A DNA stretch of 64,000 bases from contig NZ_CP083954.1 in the NCBI RefSeq assembly GCF_006442975.2, forward strand, positions 992,001-1,056,000, in the 5' to 3' direction. Shown piece by piece: positions 18,880-29,112 of this stretch. Position 1 is the stretch's first letter; each line of letters starts with the position of its first letter. The DNA is from Mesorhizobium sp. B2-1-1. Lineage in GTDB: Bacteria > Pseudomonadota > Alphaproteobacteria > Rhizobiales > Rhizobiaceae. A model generated the notes under the pieces. The model ran no database searches and was not told where the DNA came from. It saw nothing but the letters and a program-made list of their open reading frames with translations. A program made the position numbers and the translations under genes.

Positions 18880-19305
18880 ATGGACCGCACCGCAACCGCC
18901 GTCTGGAAGGGCAATCTGAAGGACGGCAAAGGCACGCTCGACAGCCAGAGCGGGACCCTGAACGGCACGCCCTATTCGTTCAAGGCACGCTTCGAGGACG
19001 AGAGCGGCAAATCCGGCACCAATCCGGAAGAGCTGATCGCGGCCGCGCACGCCGGCTGCTACGCCATGCAGCTGTCGCATTTCCTGGCCGAGAACGGCAC
19101 CCCGGCGGCCGAACTCGACGCCAAGGCCGTGGTGACGCTGGTTCCCGGCACCGGCATCACGGGCAGCGCGATCACCCTTGTCGGCAAGGTGCCCGGCATC
19201 GACGCGGCGAAGTTCAAGGAATTGGCCGAGAAGGCCAAGGCCGAATGCCCTGTTTCCAAAGCGCTGGGCGCCATCAACGTATCGCTCGACGCCAGGCTCG
19301 GCTGA
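18880..19305 (+). CDS. osmC: OsmC-family peroxiredoxin (OsmC subtype)
   Basis: 141 aa. The two redox cysteines are Cys60 (AAAHAGCYAMQLSHF) and Cys123 (KAECPVSKALG), and the start TATAVWKGNLKDGKG is that of the OsmC rather than the Ohr subtype. It reduces organic and inorganic peroxides. AAGGAGG is ideally placed ahead of the ATG at 18880. A separate Ohr with its own regulator lies at 32475. I see no regulator beside this copy. Confidence 0.93.
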   Translation: MDRTATAVWKGNLKDGKGTLDSQSGTLNGTPYSFKARFEDESGKSGTNPEELIAAAHAGCYAMQLSHFLAENGTPAAELDAKAVVTLVPGTGITGSAITLVGKVPGIDAAKFKELAEKAKAECPVSKALGAINVSLDARLG

Positions 19306-19353
19306 GACCCCGGCATCCCGGCGCGCATGGTCGCGCCGGGCACCCTCGAGCGC

Positions 19354-19980
19354 TCAGGCGCCCAGCGCGTCGAGCCGGGCGCGAAGGGCTGCGACTTCCT
19401 GCTCCAGCGCCTCCACTCTCGCTTCGAGGTCGGAAGCGGGCACGGCCGATGCAGTGCGCTGCGCCGACAGGGCGGCAACGTCAACCGGCCCGGCGAGGAG
19501 ATGCACATAGCGGTCCTCGCGTTGGCCTGAACCGCGCGGGATTTCCTGAACGAGCGGCGGTCGACGGCCGATCAGCATATCGAGTTCACCGCGCAAATCC
19601 TCGATCGATGAAAACCTTGCCATGCGCTCGCTGCGTGCCAACAATTCATGCGCCGTCTGCGGCCCGCGCAGCAAAAGCAGACCGACCAAGGCGGTCTGAG
19701 GCGTGGTCAGCGAGAAGCGCTGCGCCATCTGGTGCTCGTAGCGCTCGACGCGGGAGCCGAACACCTGCCGCACCAGCCCCTTCTGCTCGAGCAGCTTTAG
19801 CGCCCGGTGCACCTCTGTCTGCTCCAGCGCCATGCCGGGCTCGCGCGCCGTCTTCTGGTTGGCGGCGGCAAGCGCTGCGTTGAGGGTCAACGGATAGACG
19901 TCCGGCGTCAGCTCCTTCTTCTCGATGAGGCAGCCGAGCACACGCGCTTCGGGAGGAGACAGGATGGGGAGGTCCGTCAT
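19354..19980 (-). CDS. YceH family (DUF480) protein
   Basis: 208 aa. [20 protein letters not shown] and [19 protein letters not shown] are the hallmark of the YceH family, which has two winged-helix domains followed here by a short coiled coil ([20 protein letters not shown]). The molecular role is unknown. It follows sdhB on the same strand, 104 bases away, with a strong inverted repeat between. Confidence 0.9.
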   Translation of the reverse strand: MTDLPILSPPEARVLGCLIEKKELTPDVYPLTLNAALAAANQKTAREPGMALEQTEVHRALKLLEQKGLVRQVFGSRVERYEHQMAQRFSLTTPQTALVGLLLLRGPQTAHELLARSERMARFSSIEDLRGELDMLIGRRPPLVQEIPRGSGQREDRYVHLLAGPVDVAALSAQRTASAVPASDLEARVEALEQEVAALRARLDALGA

Positions 19981-20013
19981 TGGATTGCAATCCTTTTTGA
20001 AGCTGGCAAGACA

Positions 20014-20046
20014 GCGCCCCTTTTGTCCTGCCGGAGAAAGGGGCGC
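20014..20046. repeat. 10-bp inverted repeat after sdhB
   Basis: GCGCCCCTTT at 20014-20023 pairs perfectly with AAAGGGGCGC at 20037-20046 across a 13-base loop. It lies between the sdhB stop and the yceH start. There is no T-run, so termination is uncertain; it may mark the 3' end of the sdh message. Confidence 0.55.
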
Positions 20047-20084
20047 GAAGGATCGCTGCGTTCAAGATTGCCGCGAGCGAGCGC

Positions 20085-20864
20085 CTAAACCCTTCTCTCC
20101 ACCATCATCTTCTTGATTTCAGCGATCGCCTTGGCCGGATTCAAGCCCTTGGGGCAGGTCTGCGCGCAGTTCATGATGGTGTGGCAGCGATAGAGCCGGA
20201 AGGGGTCCTCGAGATTGTCGAGCCGCTCGCCCGTGGCCTCGTCGCGGCTGTCGATCAGCCAGCGATACGCCTGCAGCAAGGTTGCCGGGCCGAGATAACG
20301 GTCGCCGTTCCACCAATAGCTCGGGCAAGAGGTCGAGCAACAGGCGCATAATATGCATTCGTAGAGCCCGTCGAGCTTCTCGCGCTCCTCATGGCTCTGC
20401 AGCCATTCCTTGGCCGGCTGCGGCGAGACCGTCTTCAGCCACGGTTCGATCGAGGCGTGCTGGGCGTAGAAATTGGTGAGGTCGGGCACCAGGTCCTTGA
20501 TGACGGGCATATGCGGCAGCGGGTAGATCTTGACGGCACCCGATATGTCGTCGCAGCCCTTGGTGCAGGCGAGCGTGTTGGAGCCGTCGATATTCATGGC
20601 GCAGGAGCCGCAGATGCCTTCCCGGCAGGAGCGGCGCAAGGTCAGCGTCGGGTCGATCTTGTTCTTGATCCAGAGCAGCGCATCCAGCACCATCGGCCCG
20701 CAATCGTCCATGTCGACGAAATAGGTGTCCATGCGCGGGTTCTCGTCATCATCCGGCGACCAGCGGTAGATGCGGTATTCCCTGAGATTGGTCGCGCCTT
20801 CCGGCTTCGGCCAGGTCTTGCCCTGCTGGATCTTCGAGTTCTTGGGGAGCGTGAGTTCGACCAT
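20085..20864 (-). CDS. sdhB: Succinate dehydrogenase iron-sulfur subunit
   Basis: 259 aa. It passes electrons from SdhA to ubiquinone through three clusters: the 2Fe-2S ligands in [16 protein letters not shown], the 4Fe-4S ligands in [15 protein letters not shown], and the 3Fe-4S ligands in [19 protein letters not shown]. Length and motifs are normal. It is the last gene of sdhCDAB and starts 39 bases after sdhA. Confidence 0.98.
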   Translation of the reverse strand: MVELTLPKNSKIQQGKTWPKPEGATNLREYRIYRWSPDDDENPRMDTYFVDMDDCGPMVLDALLWIKNKIDPTLTLRRSCREGICGSCAMNIDGSNTLACTKGCDDISGAVKIYPLPHMPVIKDLVPDLTNFYAQHASIEPWLKTVSPQPAKEWLQSHEEREKLDGLYECILCACCSTSCPSYWWNGDRYLGPATLLQAYRWLIDSRDEATGERLDNLEDPFRLYRCHTIMNCAQTCPKGLNPAKAIAEIKKMMVERRV

Positions 20865-20903
20865 TACCTCAGGTCCTTTCGGATGACGCGGCTGGACGTC
20901 ATT

Positions 20904-22739
20904 TCAATACACCCTGGCCTTGGGCGCGATCTTGGCGAGACTGATGCCGCCGTCCTTTTCGGCCAGCAGCGGTTCGGTGTGCACCGGGCGGTAGGAGAGC
21001 GTCACCTCACCGGTCTCGCTCAGATGGGCGAGCGTGTGCTTGCGCCAGTTGGCGTCGTCGCGGGCCGAGAAATCCTCCCGCGCGTGCGCGCCACGGCTCT
21101 CCTTGCGCGCCTCGGCGCCGTAGACCGTGGTGATGGCGTTGGCCATCAGGTTTTCCAGCTCCAGCGTCTCCACCAGGTCGGAGTTCCAGATCATCGAGCG
21201 GTCGAAAACCTTTATGTCCTTGAGCTCGCCCCAGATCTGCGAAATGCGCTTGCAACCGTTCTCCAGCGATTCCTGCGTGCGGAACACCGCCGCGTCTTCC
21301 TGCATGGCGCGCTGCATCTTTTCGCGCAGAACCGCCGTCGGCGTCGAGCCGTTGGCGTGGCGCAGCCGGTCGAAGCGGTCCATGATCTTGTCGACCGAGG
21401 CCTGGTTGGGCGACGGGATTGCCGATTTGCGGTCGATGACCTGGCCGGCACGGATCGCCGCCGCGCGGCCGAACACGACCAGGTCGATCAGCGAGTTCGA
21501 TCCCAGCCGGTTGGCGCCGTGCACCGAGGCGCACCCGGCCTCGCCTACCGCCATCAAGCCGGGCGAGACCCGATCGGGATTAAGGATCGTCGGGTTGAGC
21601 ACCTCGCCCCAGTAATTGGTCGGCACGCCGCCCATATTGTAGTGCACCGTCGGCAGCACCGGAATCGGCTCCTTGGTGAGGTCGACGCCGGCGAAGATCT
21701 TTGCCGATTCCGAGATGCCGGGCAGCCGCTCGTGCAGCACCGCCGGATCGAGATGATCGAGGTGCAGGAAGATATGGTCCTTGTTCTTGCCGACGCCGCG
21801 GCCCTCCCGGATTTCCAGCGTCATGCAGCGCGAGACGACATCGCGCGAGGCAAGGTCCTTGGCCGACGGCGCGTAGCGCTCCATGAACCGCTCGCCCTCG
21901 GAATTGACGAGATAGCCGCCCTCGCCGCGCGCGCCTTCGGTGATCAGGCAGCCGGCCCCGTAGATGCCGGTCGGGTGGAACTGCACGAACTCCATGTCCT
22001 GTAAAGGGAACCCCGCCCGCGCGGCCATGCCGCCGCCGTCGCCGGTGCAGGTGTGGGCCGACGTCGCCGAGAAATAAGCGCGGCCATAGCCGCCTGTCGC
22101 CAGCACAACCATCTTGGCCGAGAAGCGGTGGATGGTGCCGTCGTCGAGGTTCCAGGCGACGACGCCGGTGCATGTGCCGTCCGGCTCCGTGATCAGGTCG
22201 AGCGCGAAATACTCGATGAAGAACTGCGCGTTGTTCTTCAGCGACTGGCCGTAGAGCGTGTGCAGGATGGCGTGGCCGGTGCGGTCGGCGGCCGCGCAGG
22301 TGCGCTGCACCGGCGGGCCATCGCCGTAATTCATCATGTGGCCGCCGAACGGCCGCTGGTAGATCTTGCCCTCTTCCGTGCGCGAGAACGGCACGCCGTA
22401 ATGCTCGAGTTCGTAGACGGCGGCCGGCGCTTCACGCACCAGATATTCCATGGCGTCGACATCGCCCAGCCAGTCCGAACCCTTGACGGTGTCGTACATG
22501 TGCCACTGCCAGGAGTCCGGGCCCATGTTGGAAAGCGAAGCGGCAATGCCGCCCTGCGCCGCCACCGTGTGCGAGCGGGTCGGGAAAACCTTGGTGATGC
22601 AGGCGGTGCGCAGGCCCTGTTCGGCCATGCCCAGCGTAGCGCGCAGTCCCGCGCCCCCGGCACCGACGACCACGACGTCGAATTTGTGGTCGACATAGGT
22701 ATAGCCTGCCGTATTGGCTTCTTTCGCGTCCTTGGCCAA
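20904..22739 (-). CDS. sdhA: Succinate dehydrogenase flavoprotein subunit
   Basis: 611 aa. It oxidises succinate to fumarate. The FAD-binding fold starts at [13 protein letters not shown]; the histidine that binds FAD covalently is in [11 protein letters not shown], the substrate and capping regions include [11 protein letters not shown], and the C-terminal helical domain carries [20 protein letters not shown]. It is preceded by sdhD with a 4-base gap. Confidence 0.98.
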   Translation of the reverse strand: MAKDAKEANTAGYTYVDHKFDVVVVGAGGAGLRATLGMAEQGLRTACITKVFPTRSHTVAAQGGIAASLSNMGPDSWQWHMYDTVKGSDWLGDVDAMEYLVREAPAAVYELEHYGVPFSRTEEGKIYQRPFGGHMMNYGDGPPVQRTCAAADRTGHAILHTLYGQSLKNNAQFFIEYFALDLITEPDGTCTGVVAWNLDDGTIHRFSAKMVVLATGGYGRAYFSATSAHTCTGDGGGMAARAGFPLQDMEFVQFHPTGIYGAGCLITEGARGEGGYLVNSEGERFMERYAPSAKDLASRDVVSRCMTLEIREGRGVGKNKDHIFLHLDHLDPAVLHERLPGISESAKIFAGVDLTKEPIPVLPTVHYNMGGVPTNYWGEVLNPTILNPDRVSPGLMAVGEAGCASVHGANRLGSNSLIDLVVFGRAAAIRAGQVIDRKSAIPSPNQASVDKIMDRFDRLRHANGSTPTAVLREKMQRAMQEDAAVFRTQESLENGCKRISQIWGELKDIKVFDRSMIWNSDLVETLELENLMANAITTVYGAEARKESRGAHAREDFSARDDANWRKHTLAHLSETGEVTLSYRPVHTEPLLAEKDGGISLAKIAPKARVY

Positions 22740-22743
22740 AACG

Positions 22744-23139
22744 TCAGCCTCCGAATGCCAGTTTGAGCAGGGCGAAGAGCGAAGCCACGCCGACCGCTAC
22801 GGTGAAGAAAGTGTTGAGGGCGATCAGCGCCAGCTTCATGCCTTCGCCATGCACGTAATCCTCGATGATCACCTGCATGCCGATCCGCATGTGATAAAGC
22901 GGCGAGATGAGCACAAGGGCCATCATCAGCGCCACGAGCGGGTTGGCGAGCGCTGCCCGCACCTCCGCATAACCGGCGCCGTTGAGCGCGACCAGGAACC
23001 CGGTGAAGAACAGGATCAGCGGGATGTTGGCGATTGCCGTGAGGCGCTGGCGCCAGAAATGCCCGGTGCCTTCGCGGGCGGACCCCAGGCCGCGGACTTT
23101 CGCCAGCGGCGTGCGCATGTCGGTCTTTCCAGTGCTCAT
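22744..23139 (-). CDS. sdhD: Succinate dehydrogenase membrane anchor subunit
   Basis: 131 aa with three membrane helices: [40 protein letters not shown], and the last [20 protein letters not shown]. Together with SdhC it anchors the complex and binds haem b and quinone; the [17 protein letters not shown] stretch matches SdhD. The ATG at 23139 lies 2 bases after the sdhC stop. Confidence 0.93.
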   Translation of the reverse strand: MSTGKTDMRTPLAKVRGLGSAREGTGHFWRQRLTAIANIPLILFFTGFLVALNGAGYAEVRAALANPLVALMMALVLISPLYHMRIGMQVIIEDYVHGEGMKLALIALNTFFTVAVGVASLFALLKLAFGG

Positions 23140-23141
23140 GG

Positions 23142-23561
23142 TCAGGCTCCTCGCGCCATATAGCCGGCGATCCAGATCAGCAGCGTGAGCAGGACCGAGC
23201 CGGCCAGGGTCGCCCAGGCGATCTTGGAGGCGGTATGCTTTTCGAGACCGGCGCCGGTATCCCAGATCAGGTGGCGCACGCCGCCCAGCATGTGGTGCAT
23301 GAGCGCCCAGGTGTAGCCGAACAGGATCAGCCGTCCGAGCCAGGTTCCGAAGGCCCAGCTCACCCAATCGAAAGTGGCTTGCGAGCTCGCCGCCGCCATC
23401 AGCCATATCGCGACCAGGAGCGTGCCGAAATAGAGCGCGCCGCCGGTGATGCGATGGATGATCGACATCGTCATGGTGATCGGCGGCCGGTACACGCTGA
23501 GGTGCGGCGAAAGCGGCCGTTCACGTCTGGCGAATTCGCGGGTGGCTGGTGATTTGCTCAT
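23142..23561 (-). CDS. sdhC: Succinate dehydrogenase cytochrome b556 subunit
   Basis: 139 aa. The SdhC signature [20 protein letters not shown] followed by IHRITGG is present, with the haem-ligand histidine in the second helix region [16 protein letters not shown]. Three membrane helices are evident. It is the first gene of sdhCDAB. The ATG at 23561 has a GGGGGAG upstream on the minus strand. Confidence 0.95.
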   Translation of the reverse strand: MSKSPATREFARRERPLSPHLSVYRPPITMTMSIIHRITGGALYFGTLLVAIWLMAAASSQATFDWVSWAFGTWLGRLILFGYTWALMHHMLGGVRHLIWDTGAGLEKHTASKIAWATLAGSVLLTLLIWIAGYMARGA

Positions 23562-24005
23562 GGCTCCCCCAGTTCGGCGTTCCTGGAGCCTCAGGTGGAA
23601 ATGCGGCATTGCCGCTTCCGGTTGCGACTTCGGACAGCCGGTTTCTAATGCTCTTTTTGCACCGCGTCAAAGCCGGAAAACCGTTTCGAAAACGTAATTT
23701 AGTCTGATTAAAAGGCAGGTCCGGGCTTCAATCGATTAGGCGTCGACGATGCCAAGCCGGCCCGTTCTCGCTGCGGTGCAGCATATATGTGGCGGGCGCG
23801 GGCTTCGGCTCAGCGGGTGCGGGTCAGCGGCGCCGAGCCCGCTTTCATCACCAGCGCCTCGCGACCGTCGATCACGATCGCGTCATGTGCCTCGTTAACC
23901 ATGTTTATCAAGACATGGGTGAGAACCGCGCCAGCCTCTTAACAAAGGTTAAGAAAAGGTTAATTTCCGATTCGAGGAGGCTTTGTCTCCAACATGGAGG
24001 ACGCC
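23562..24005. other. 444-base gap upstream of sdhC
   Basis: This holds the promoter region of sdhCDAB. An AT-rich segment at 23690-23712 is the likeliest core. A 30-codon ORF on the minus strand (23810-23902) is described separately. The right side carries the promoter of the secreted-protein gene starting at 24006. No RNA gene is recognised. Confidence 0.4.
23810..23902 (-). CDS. Possible 30-aa small ORF upstream of sdhC
   Basis: The ATG at 23902 opens MVNEAHDAIVIDGREALVMK and ends after 30 codons in RTR. The residue mix looks protein-like, and the open frame extends 12 codons further upstream. There is no Shine-Dalgarno sequence. It may be a real small protein, a fragment of a lost gene, or chance. 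Confidence 0.25.
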   Translation of the reverse strand: MVNEAHDAIVIDGREALVMKAGSAPLTRTR

Positions 24006-24368
24006 ATGCGTTCGAATTCGGGCAGATCGCGCCTTGCAGTGCTCACAGTGGCGGTATTGGCCGTCGGCTTCGCCGCGCCGGCGCTGGCGGACGGACGCCA
24101 CCAGGATCGGGTCTACGCCGATTCCTTCGGCAATCTCGTCATCGACAGTGCCGCCGGCTACAAGCGCATCCTCGTCGGCGAAGGCAAGCTCGCCAAGCAG
24201 CTGTCCGACTATACCAGCGCCGGCCAGCCCAAGGTGATCTACGAGAACGGGGCTGACGAGATGTCGGGCTATGGCGACTGCTATCGGCCGCCGGTGTTCG
24301 TGAAGGGGCGCAGTTATATGTATGGCCTCTCCGACGGCGAAATGCCCGAGCTCAGCCCCTGCCGCTGA
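24006..24368 (+). CDS. Secreted protein of unknown function
   Basis: 120 aa from the ATG at 24006, supported by GGAGG six bases upstream; an ATG at 23994 would overlap that site. The signal peptide (SRLAVLTVAVLAVGFAAPALA) is cleaved before DGRHQDRVY. The mature protein has the repeated look of short beta strands (ADSFGNLVIDS, KRILVGEGKLA) and two cysteines (YGDCYRPP, LSPCR). The family is not recognised. Its end overlaps the convergent diguanylate cyclase gene by 17 bases. Confidence 0.75.
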   Translation: MRSNSGRSRLAVLTVAVLAVGFAAPALADGRHQDRVYADSFGNLVIDSAAGYKRILVGEGKLAKQLSDYTSAGQPKVIYENGADEMSGYGDCYRPPVFVKGRSYMYGLSDGEMPELSPCR

Positions 24369-25554
24369 ACAGCGCCACGGCCTCTGGCCTGGCTGGCCCG
24401 GCGGAAACGCGCACGCAGTCGCGCCCGGCATCCTTGGCCTGATAGAGCGCTTCATCGGCACGTCGCATCAGGTCGGAAAAATGCTCGCCGGCATGAAGTT
24501 CGGCGACGCCGAAGCTCGCCGTGCAGCGATTGTCGGCGGGGAGCCCGTCGATGGGCAGCGTCCCGAAGGCGCTGCGCGCGCCTTCGGCGAACAGCCGCGC
24601 GGCGGCAAGGTGGGTGCCGGGCAGGATGATGGCGAACTCCTCGCCGCCTATACGACCGGCGACATGGTGGTCGGTCGCGGCCTCACGCAGGAAGCGGGCA
24701 AAGGCCTCGATGACCCGGTCGCCCGAGGCATGGCCGTAATTGTCGTTGATGGACTTGAAGTGATCGAGATCGGCGATGACCAGCGCGACTGGAACGCCCC
24801 GGCGCGCCGCGTCCCCCAGCGCCGTCTCGGCGTGACGCTCGAAGCCGCCGCGGTTGAGGAGCCGCGACAGCGTGTCCGTTTCCGACTTCGACGTCGCCTC
24901 GGCGAGCACGTCGCGCACCAGTATGGCCAGCGCCAGCAAGGCCAGCGCCACGCCGAACACGGTGCCGAGCGATTGCGATACCAGGGCATAGCTGGTCTGC
25001 AGATAGGATTGCGGGGCGGCGCCGCGGCCGCCAAGCGCATCGGCGATAAATGGCTTGCTGGCGAACTGCATGGCGCTGGCCGCCAGCACCGCCATCAGCA
25101 TCCGATCGAGCCGGTCACGCCTTTGCCTGGACGACCAGACAATGCCGAACCCGGTAAGCTGCATGACGGCGTAGGGCAGTTGGTAGGCCATCTTGCTGAC
25201 AAGGGACTGGCGCGGCAGATCCTGGGCGAAATAGACCGCGACAGACGCAACGGCCAGGACCAGGAGCATCGCCGACCAGGGCGGCGTCACGCCGTATCTA
25301 TGCGCAAGCCCGCCGTTGAAGGCGATGGTGGCGCCAAGGAAAACGGCAAAGGCTGCGACGACCACCAGCCGCGCATTGTCGAAGGCGGGGATGCTGAATT
25401 CCACGACGAAATAGGCCATGCCCAGCACATAACCGAACGCCAGCCAGCGTGCCGAGACGCGTCCGATGTCATAGACGGCAATCGCCATGAAGGCCGCCGC
25501 CAGCAGCCCGGCAACGAACAGATTGATGACAAGGATGAAGTCCGCGCCGCCCAT
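24352..25554 (-). CDS. Diguanylate cyclase with membrane sensor (GGDEF)
   Basis: 400 aa from the ATG at 25554; the frame extends to 25668. Six or so membrane helices fill residues 1-215, followed by a GGDEF domain starting near SETDTLSRLLNRGGFERHAE. The active site reads RIGGEEFAII, with substrate Asp and Asn in VIADLDHFKSINDNYGHA, so c-di-GMP synthesis is likely. The inhibitory RxxD site five residues before GGEEF is missing. A paralogue of the same design follows upstream at 25744. Confidence 0.92.
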   Translation of the reverse strand: MGGADFILVINLFVAGLLAAAFMAIAVYDIGRVSARWLAFGYVLGMAYFVVEFSIPAFDNARLVVVAAFAVFLGATIAFNGGLAHRYGVTPPWSAMLLVLAVASVAVYFAQDLPRQSLVSKMAYQLPYAVMQLTGFGIVWSSRQRRDRLDRMLMAVLAASAMQFASKPFIADALGGRGAAPQSYLQTSYALVSQSLGTVFGVALALLALAILVRDVLAEATSKSETDTLSRLLNRGGFERHAETALGDAARRGVPVALVIADLDHFKSINDNYGHASGDRVIEAFARFLREAATDHHVAGRIGGEEFAIILPGTHLAAARLFAEGARSAFGTLPIDGLPADNRCTASFGVAELHAGEHFSDLMRRADEALYQAKDAGRDCVRVSAGPARPEAVALFSGRG

Positions 25555-25743
25555 GATTTCCCAAGCCCCTGACGGCAGCAAACCATCGACGGGCGAAAAA
25601 GAAGTTAACGTCAGGTCATATCGGAGGCTCGCGCACGCCTCGGAGATTGGCCGAAGGATGGTTGCCATCGCCCTTCAGGGCGAAGCAAGGAAAGAAGCGG
25701 TGCGGCGCGGGTCCTGGATGATGAAGGCGTCGGCCGATCGCCT

Positions 25744-26940
25744 TCAGCCGGCTTTGAGCGGCTCCGGCACGAACAGCGTTTCCGGCCGCTCATAGGACAG
25801 GCGCACGCTGTCGCGGCCGTTCTTCTTGGCCTTGTAGAGGGCCTCGTCGGCGCGGCGCATCAACGGCTCCAGAGCTTCGTCGCCGCTGCGCGCCGCCACG
25901 CCGAAACTGGCGGTGACCTTGGTGCCGGGCGGAAGTCCGTCGACGCCGCCGGCCGAGTAGGCCACGCGCACGGCCTCTGCGAGCAGCCGCGCGGCGGCAA
26001 GATCGGTCAAGGGCAGGAGCACCGCGAATTCCTCGCCGCCGATACGTCCGGCCTCACCGCGCGTACCGGCGGCGGCGCGAAGCTTGGCGGCGAAGTCGGC
26101 GATCACCCGGTCGCCCGCGGCATGCCCATGCAGGTCGTTGAGCGTCTTGAAGTGGTCGAGATCGGCCAACACAAGAGCCACCGGCAATTTCGCCGCCGCG
26201 CAGCGTTGCAAGAGCAGGGCCGCCCGTTGCTCGAAGCCGCGCCGGTTGAGGAGGCGAGACAGCGGATCGGTGTAGGTTTCGACCTTCAACGCCTTCATCA
26301 CGTCGAGGGCGGCGGCGGAGAACAGGCAAAGCGCGATCAGCAGCGACAGCAGCGCATGCGACAGCAACGCCGTCGTCCAATAGGATGATGTATAGAGCTC
26401 GTCATAAGTCGCGAAAGGCCCGTGCGCGACGATGACGGCAAGGGTGCGCACGAAGAAATTCAGCCCCGCGAGCAACGCCAGGACGAACAGGATATTTTCC
26501 GTCGGGCCATTGCCACGCACCTTGCGCAATTCGGCGGCCGCCACCAGGCTGATGCCGCCGAGCGCGAAATTGATGACGAGGACCCGCCATGTCAGGTCCG
26601 GCTGGACGAACAGGAACCAGCAAAAGGCGGCCATGCCGCCGCTCGCCAAGACGCAAAGCCCGGCATAGGGCACTCGCTGGCCATGCCGCGCCACGATCGC
26701 GCCGGCCAGGCAGGATCCGGCAACGCAGAAGCATAGGTTGGAGAGCAGCTTCGACGGTGCCAGGCCAACGGGCAGCGTGAAATGCTGGAACAGGAACCCG
26801 GCCGCCGCAAGCGAATAGCTTACCGCCAGCACGGCCAGATAGGGACGGTGGCGCTGATAGAACCAAAGCACGAGGAACGCCGCGCCAAGGGCCAGCGCGA
26901 TCGTCGGGTTTAACAACGCTATCAGCAGGCCGGTGTCCAA
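25744..26940 (-). CDS. Diguanylate cyclase with membrane sensor (GGDEF), paralogue
   Basis: 398 aa. Seven or so N-terminal membrane helices (residues 5-215) lead into a GGDEF domain (YTDPLSRLLNRRGFEQRAA, LADLDHFKTLNDLHGHA, RIGGEEFAVLL). All catalytic residues are present and the RxxD inhibitory site is absent. It shares domain order and wording with the neighbour at 24352 and is probably an old tandem duplicate. The signal sensed is unknown. Confidence 0.92.
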   Translation of the reverse strand: MDTGLLIALLNPTIALALGAAFLVLWFYQRHRPYLAVLAVSYSLAAAGFLFQHFTLPVGLAPSKLLSNLCFCVAGSCLAGAIVARHGQRVPYAGLCVLASGGMAAFCWFLFVQPDLTWRVLVINFALGGISLVAAAELRKVRGNGPTENILFVLALLAGLNFFVRTLAVIVAHGPFATYDELYTSSYWTTALLSHALLSLLIALCLFSAAALDVMKALKVETYTDPLSRLLNRRGFEQRAALLLQRCAAAKLPVALVLADLDHFKTLNDLHGHAAGDRVIADFAAKLRAAAGTRGEAGRIGGEEFAVLLPLTDLAAARLLAEAVRVAYSAGGVDGLPPGTKVTASFGVAARSGDEALEPLMRRADEALYKAKKNGRDSVRLSYERPETLFVPEPLKAG

Positions 26941-27100
26941 AAGACCGTGACTTCCCCTCGCTTGACGTCAGGGAAGACCTTAGGGCGCAAGCCCAAACAA
27001 GCGGTTAAGCGAAAGCGAATATGCGTCACGCTGGTGCGGAGCGTGACGTGGAACCGGCGCGCCGGACCTGCGTTTGTCCAGCGCAGAAGAGGAACCGATA

Positions 27101-27415
27101 ATGGCCGATACAATCACCCTGACCGATCACGAGGCAATCCGTTCGTGGGCCGCGTCGCGCGCCGGCTTTCCGGCCATTGTCGACGTGTCGCCCGAAGCCG
27201 GCACGCAGGCGATGCTGCGGCTGGTATTCGGCCAGCACGCCTATGAGGACGAAGACCAGCCGGAGCGCCCGATCAATGCCGGAGGTTATGAGCTGGTCGA
27301 GTGGGACGAATGGTTCAAACTCTTCGATGAACGCGGGCTGGCCCTGGTGGTCGCCGCCGAAGAACCCGGGCGCCGCGAGCAGTTCCACGAGATCATCCGC
27401 CGCGACGACCGGTGA
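27101..27415 (+). CDS. Conserved hypothetical protein, possible RNA/DNA-associated small protein
   Basis: 104 aa, acidic and soluble. It opens MADTITLTDHEAIRSWAASR and contains GTQAMLRLVFGQHAYEDEDQ and ELVEWDEWFKLFDERGLALV. The ending, with a Trp/Phe-rich helix, is typical of small rhizobial hypotheticals, but I cannot assign a function. GAGGAA precedes the ATG at 27101. It ends convergent to leuC with a shared terminator. Confidence 0.65.
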   Translation: MADTITLTDHEAIRSWAASRAGFPAIVDVSPEAGTQAMLRLVFGQHAYEDEDQPERPINAGGYELVEWDEWFKLFDERGLALVVAAEEPGRREQFHEIIRRDDR

Positions 27416-27448
27416 AGCTCCAAACATGCTCTGAACGCTCAAGCAGAA

Positions 27449-27480
27449 GGCCCGAATCGCATCGCGATCCGGGCCCTTGC
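27449..27480. terminator. Terminator hairpin between the small gene and leuC
   Basis: The stem GGCCCGAATCGC / GCGATCCGGGCC (one mismatch) at 27449-27474 lies between two convergent genes. The run after it is TTGCGTTT on the plus strand, a weak U-tract. It probably serves both genes. Confidence 0.6.
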
Positions 27481-27503
27481 GTTTCGATCGAACCAGCCGC
27501 GAT

Positions 27504-28913
27504 TTACTTCCAGTCGCGAATATCGACGAAGTGGCCGGCGATCGCCGCCGCCGCAGCCATGGCCGGCGACACCAGATGGGTGCGCCCCTTGAAGCCCTGC
27601 CGGCCCTCGAAATTGCGGTTCGAGGTCGAGGCGCAGCGCTCATGCGGCTTCAGCCGGTCGTCGTTCATGGCAAGGCACATCGAGCAGCCCGGCTCGCGCC
27701 AGTCGAAGCCGGCGGCGAGGAAGATCTTGTCCAGCCCTTCGGCCTCGGCCTGTTCCTTGACCAGGCCGGAGCCCGGCACGATCATGGCGTTGACGCGCGG
27801 ATTGACTTTTCGGCCCTCGACCACCTTGGCGGCGGCGCGCAGATCCTCGATGCGGCCGTTGGTGCAGGAGCCGATGAAGACACGGTCGAGGGCGATGTCG
27901 GTGATCTTCGTTCCCGGCGTCAGGCCCATATAGTCGAGCGCGCGCTGCTTTGAGGTGCGCTTGTTTTCGTCGGTGATGTCTTCCGGGTTCGGCACAATCC
28001 CTTGCACCGAGACAACATCCTCCGGGGAAGAGCCCCAGGAGACGATCGGCGGCAGTTTGGCCGCATCGAGCACGATCACCTTGTCGAAATGCGCGCCTTC
28101 GTCGGATTGCAGTGTCTTCCAGTAGGCGAGCGCGGCGTCCCAGGCGGCGCCCTTGGGCGCGCGCGGCTTGTCCTTGACATAGGCGAAGGTCGTCTCGTCG
28201 GGTGCGATCAGGCCGGCGCGCGCGCCGCCCTCGATCGACATGTTGCAGATCGTCATGCGGCCTTCCATCGACAGCGAGCGGATCGCCTCGCCGGCATATT
28301 CGATGACATAGCCGGTGCCGCCGGCGGTGCCGATCTCCCCGATGATGGCGAGGATAATGTCCTTGGCGGTGACGCCTTCCGGCAACTGGCCGTCGACGCG
28401 CACCAGCATGTTCTTGGCCTTACGCTGGATCAGCGTCTGCGTCGCCAGCACGTGCTCGACCTCCGACGTGCCGATGCCGTGCGCCAGCGCGCCGAAGGCG
28501 CCGTGGGTGGAGGTGTGGCTGTCGCCGCAGACGATGGTCATGCCGGGCAAGGTGAAACCCTGTTCCGGCCCGATGATATGGACGATGCCCTGGCGGATGT
28601 CGTTCTCGGAATAATATTCGACCCCGAAATCCTTGGCGTTCCTGGCCAGCGCCTCGACCTGGATGCGGCTTTCCTCGTTCTTGATGCCGAACTTGCGCTC
28701 GGGCGAGGTCGAGACGTTGTGGTCGACCACGGCCAGCGTCTTTTCGGGATGACGGACTTTGCGGCCACTCATGCGCAGGCCCTCGAAGGCCTGCGGGCTG
28801 GTCACCTCATGGACGAGGTGGCGGTCGATATAGAGCAGGCAGGTGCCGTCGTCCTGGCGGTCGACGACGTGGTCGTCGAAAATCTTGTCATAGAGGGTGC
28901 GCGGTGCGCTCAT
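27504..28913 (-). CDS. leuC: 3-isopropylmalate dehydratase large subunit
   Basis: 469 aa, the usual length. It isomerises 2- to 3-isopropylmalate in leucine synthesis, with LeuD (not in this window). The three cysteine ligands of the 4Fe-4S cluster are in [10 protein letters not shown] and [10 protein letters not shown]. The aconitase-family start [11 protein letters not shown] and DHNVSTSP are also present. A promoter and a 41-codon ORF lie upstream (see 28980 and 29113). It stands alone rather than beside leuD or leuB, as in most Rhizobiales. Confidence 0.97.
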   Translation of the reverse strand: MSAPRTLYDKIFDDHVVDRQDDGTCLLYIDRHLVHEVTSPQAFEGLRMSGRKVRHPEKTLAVVDHNVSTSPERKFGIKNEESRIQVEALARNAKDFGVEYYSENDIRQGIVHIIGPEQGFTLPGMTIVCGDSHTSTHGAFGALAHGIGTSEVEHVLATQTLIQRKAKNMLVRVDGQLPEGVTAKDIILAIIGEIGTAGGTGYVIEYAGEAIRSLSMEGRMTICNMSIEGGARAGLIAPDETTFAYVKDKPRAPKGAAWDAALAYWKTLQSDEGAHFDKVIVLDAAKLPPIVSWGSSPEDVVSVQGIVPNPEDITDENKRTSKQRALDYMGLTPGTKITDIALDRVFIGSCTNGRIEDLRAAAKVVEGRKVNPRVNAMIVPGSGLVKEQAEAEGLDKIFLAAGFDWREPGCSMCLAMNDDRLKPHERCASTSNRNFEGRQGFKGRTHLVSPAMAAAAAIAGHFVDIRDWK

Positions 28914-28979
28914 GTGCGTAAATCCGTCGATATGAGAAAGGGAAGGGCAGACGCCGAGACGTCCGGCGGAACGACTTGA

Positions 28980-29105
28980 TCAGTCGGCTTGCGTAAGTCG
29001 GCTGGTCGGCGCGCCGCAGACACGCGCGGAGAAGCGCGACGGCAGGCGTTTTCTGTCCTGCAGCACGAACCCCTTGTAGGCCGGATCGCCAAAAAGCTCT
29101 TCCAT
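28980..29105 (-). CDS. Possible leaderless 41-aa ORF in the leuC leader
   Basis: The ATG at 29105 opens MEELFGDPAYKGFVLQDRKR and ends after 41 codons in LTQAD, 66 bases ahead of leuC. There is no ribosome-binding site, but the ATG lies seven bases after the candidate -10 element, which is where transcription would begin, so translation could be leaderless. The sequence looks protein-like. Unsupported otherwise. Confidence 0.3.
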   Translation of the reverse strand: MEELFGDPAYKGFVLQDRKRLPSRFSARVCGAPTSRLTQAD

Positions 29106-29112
29106 GGCGGGG

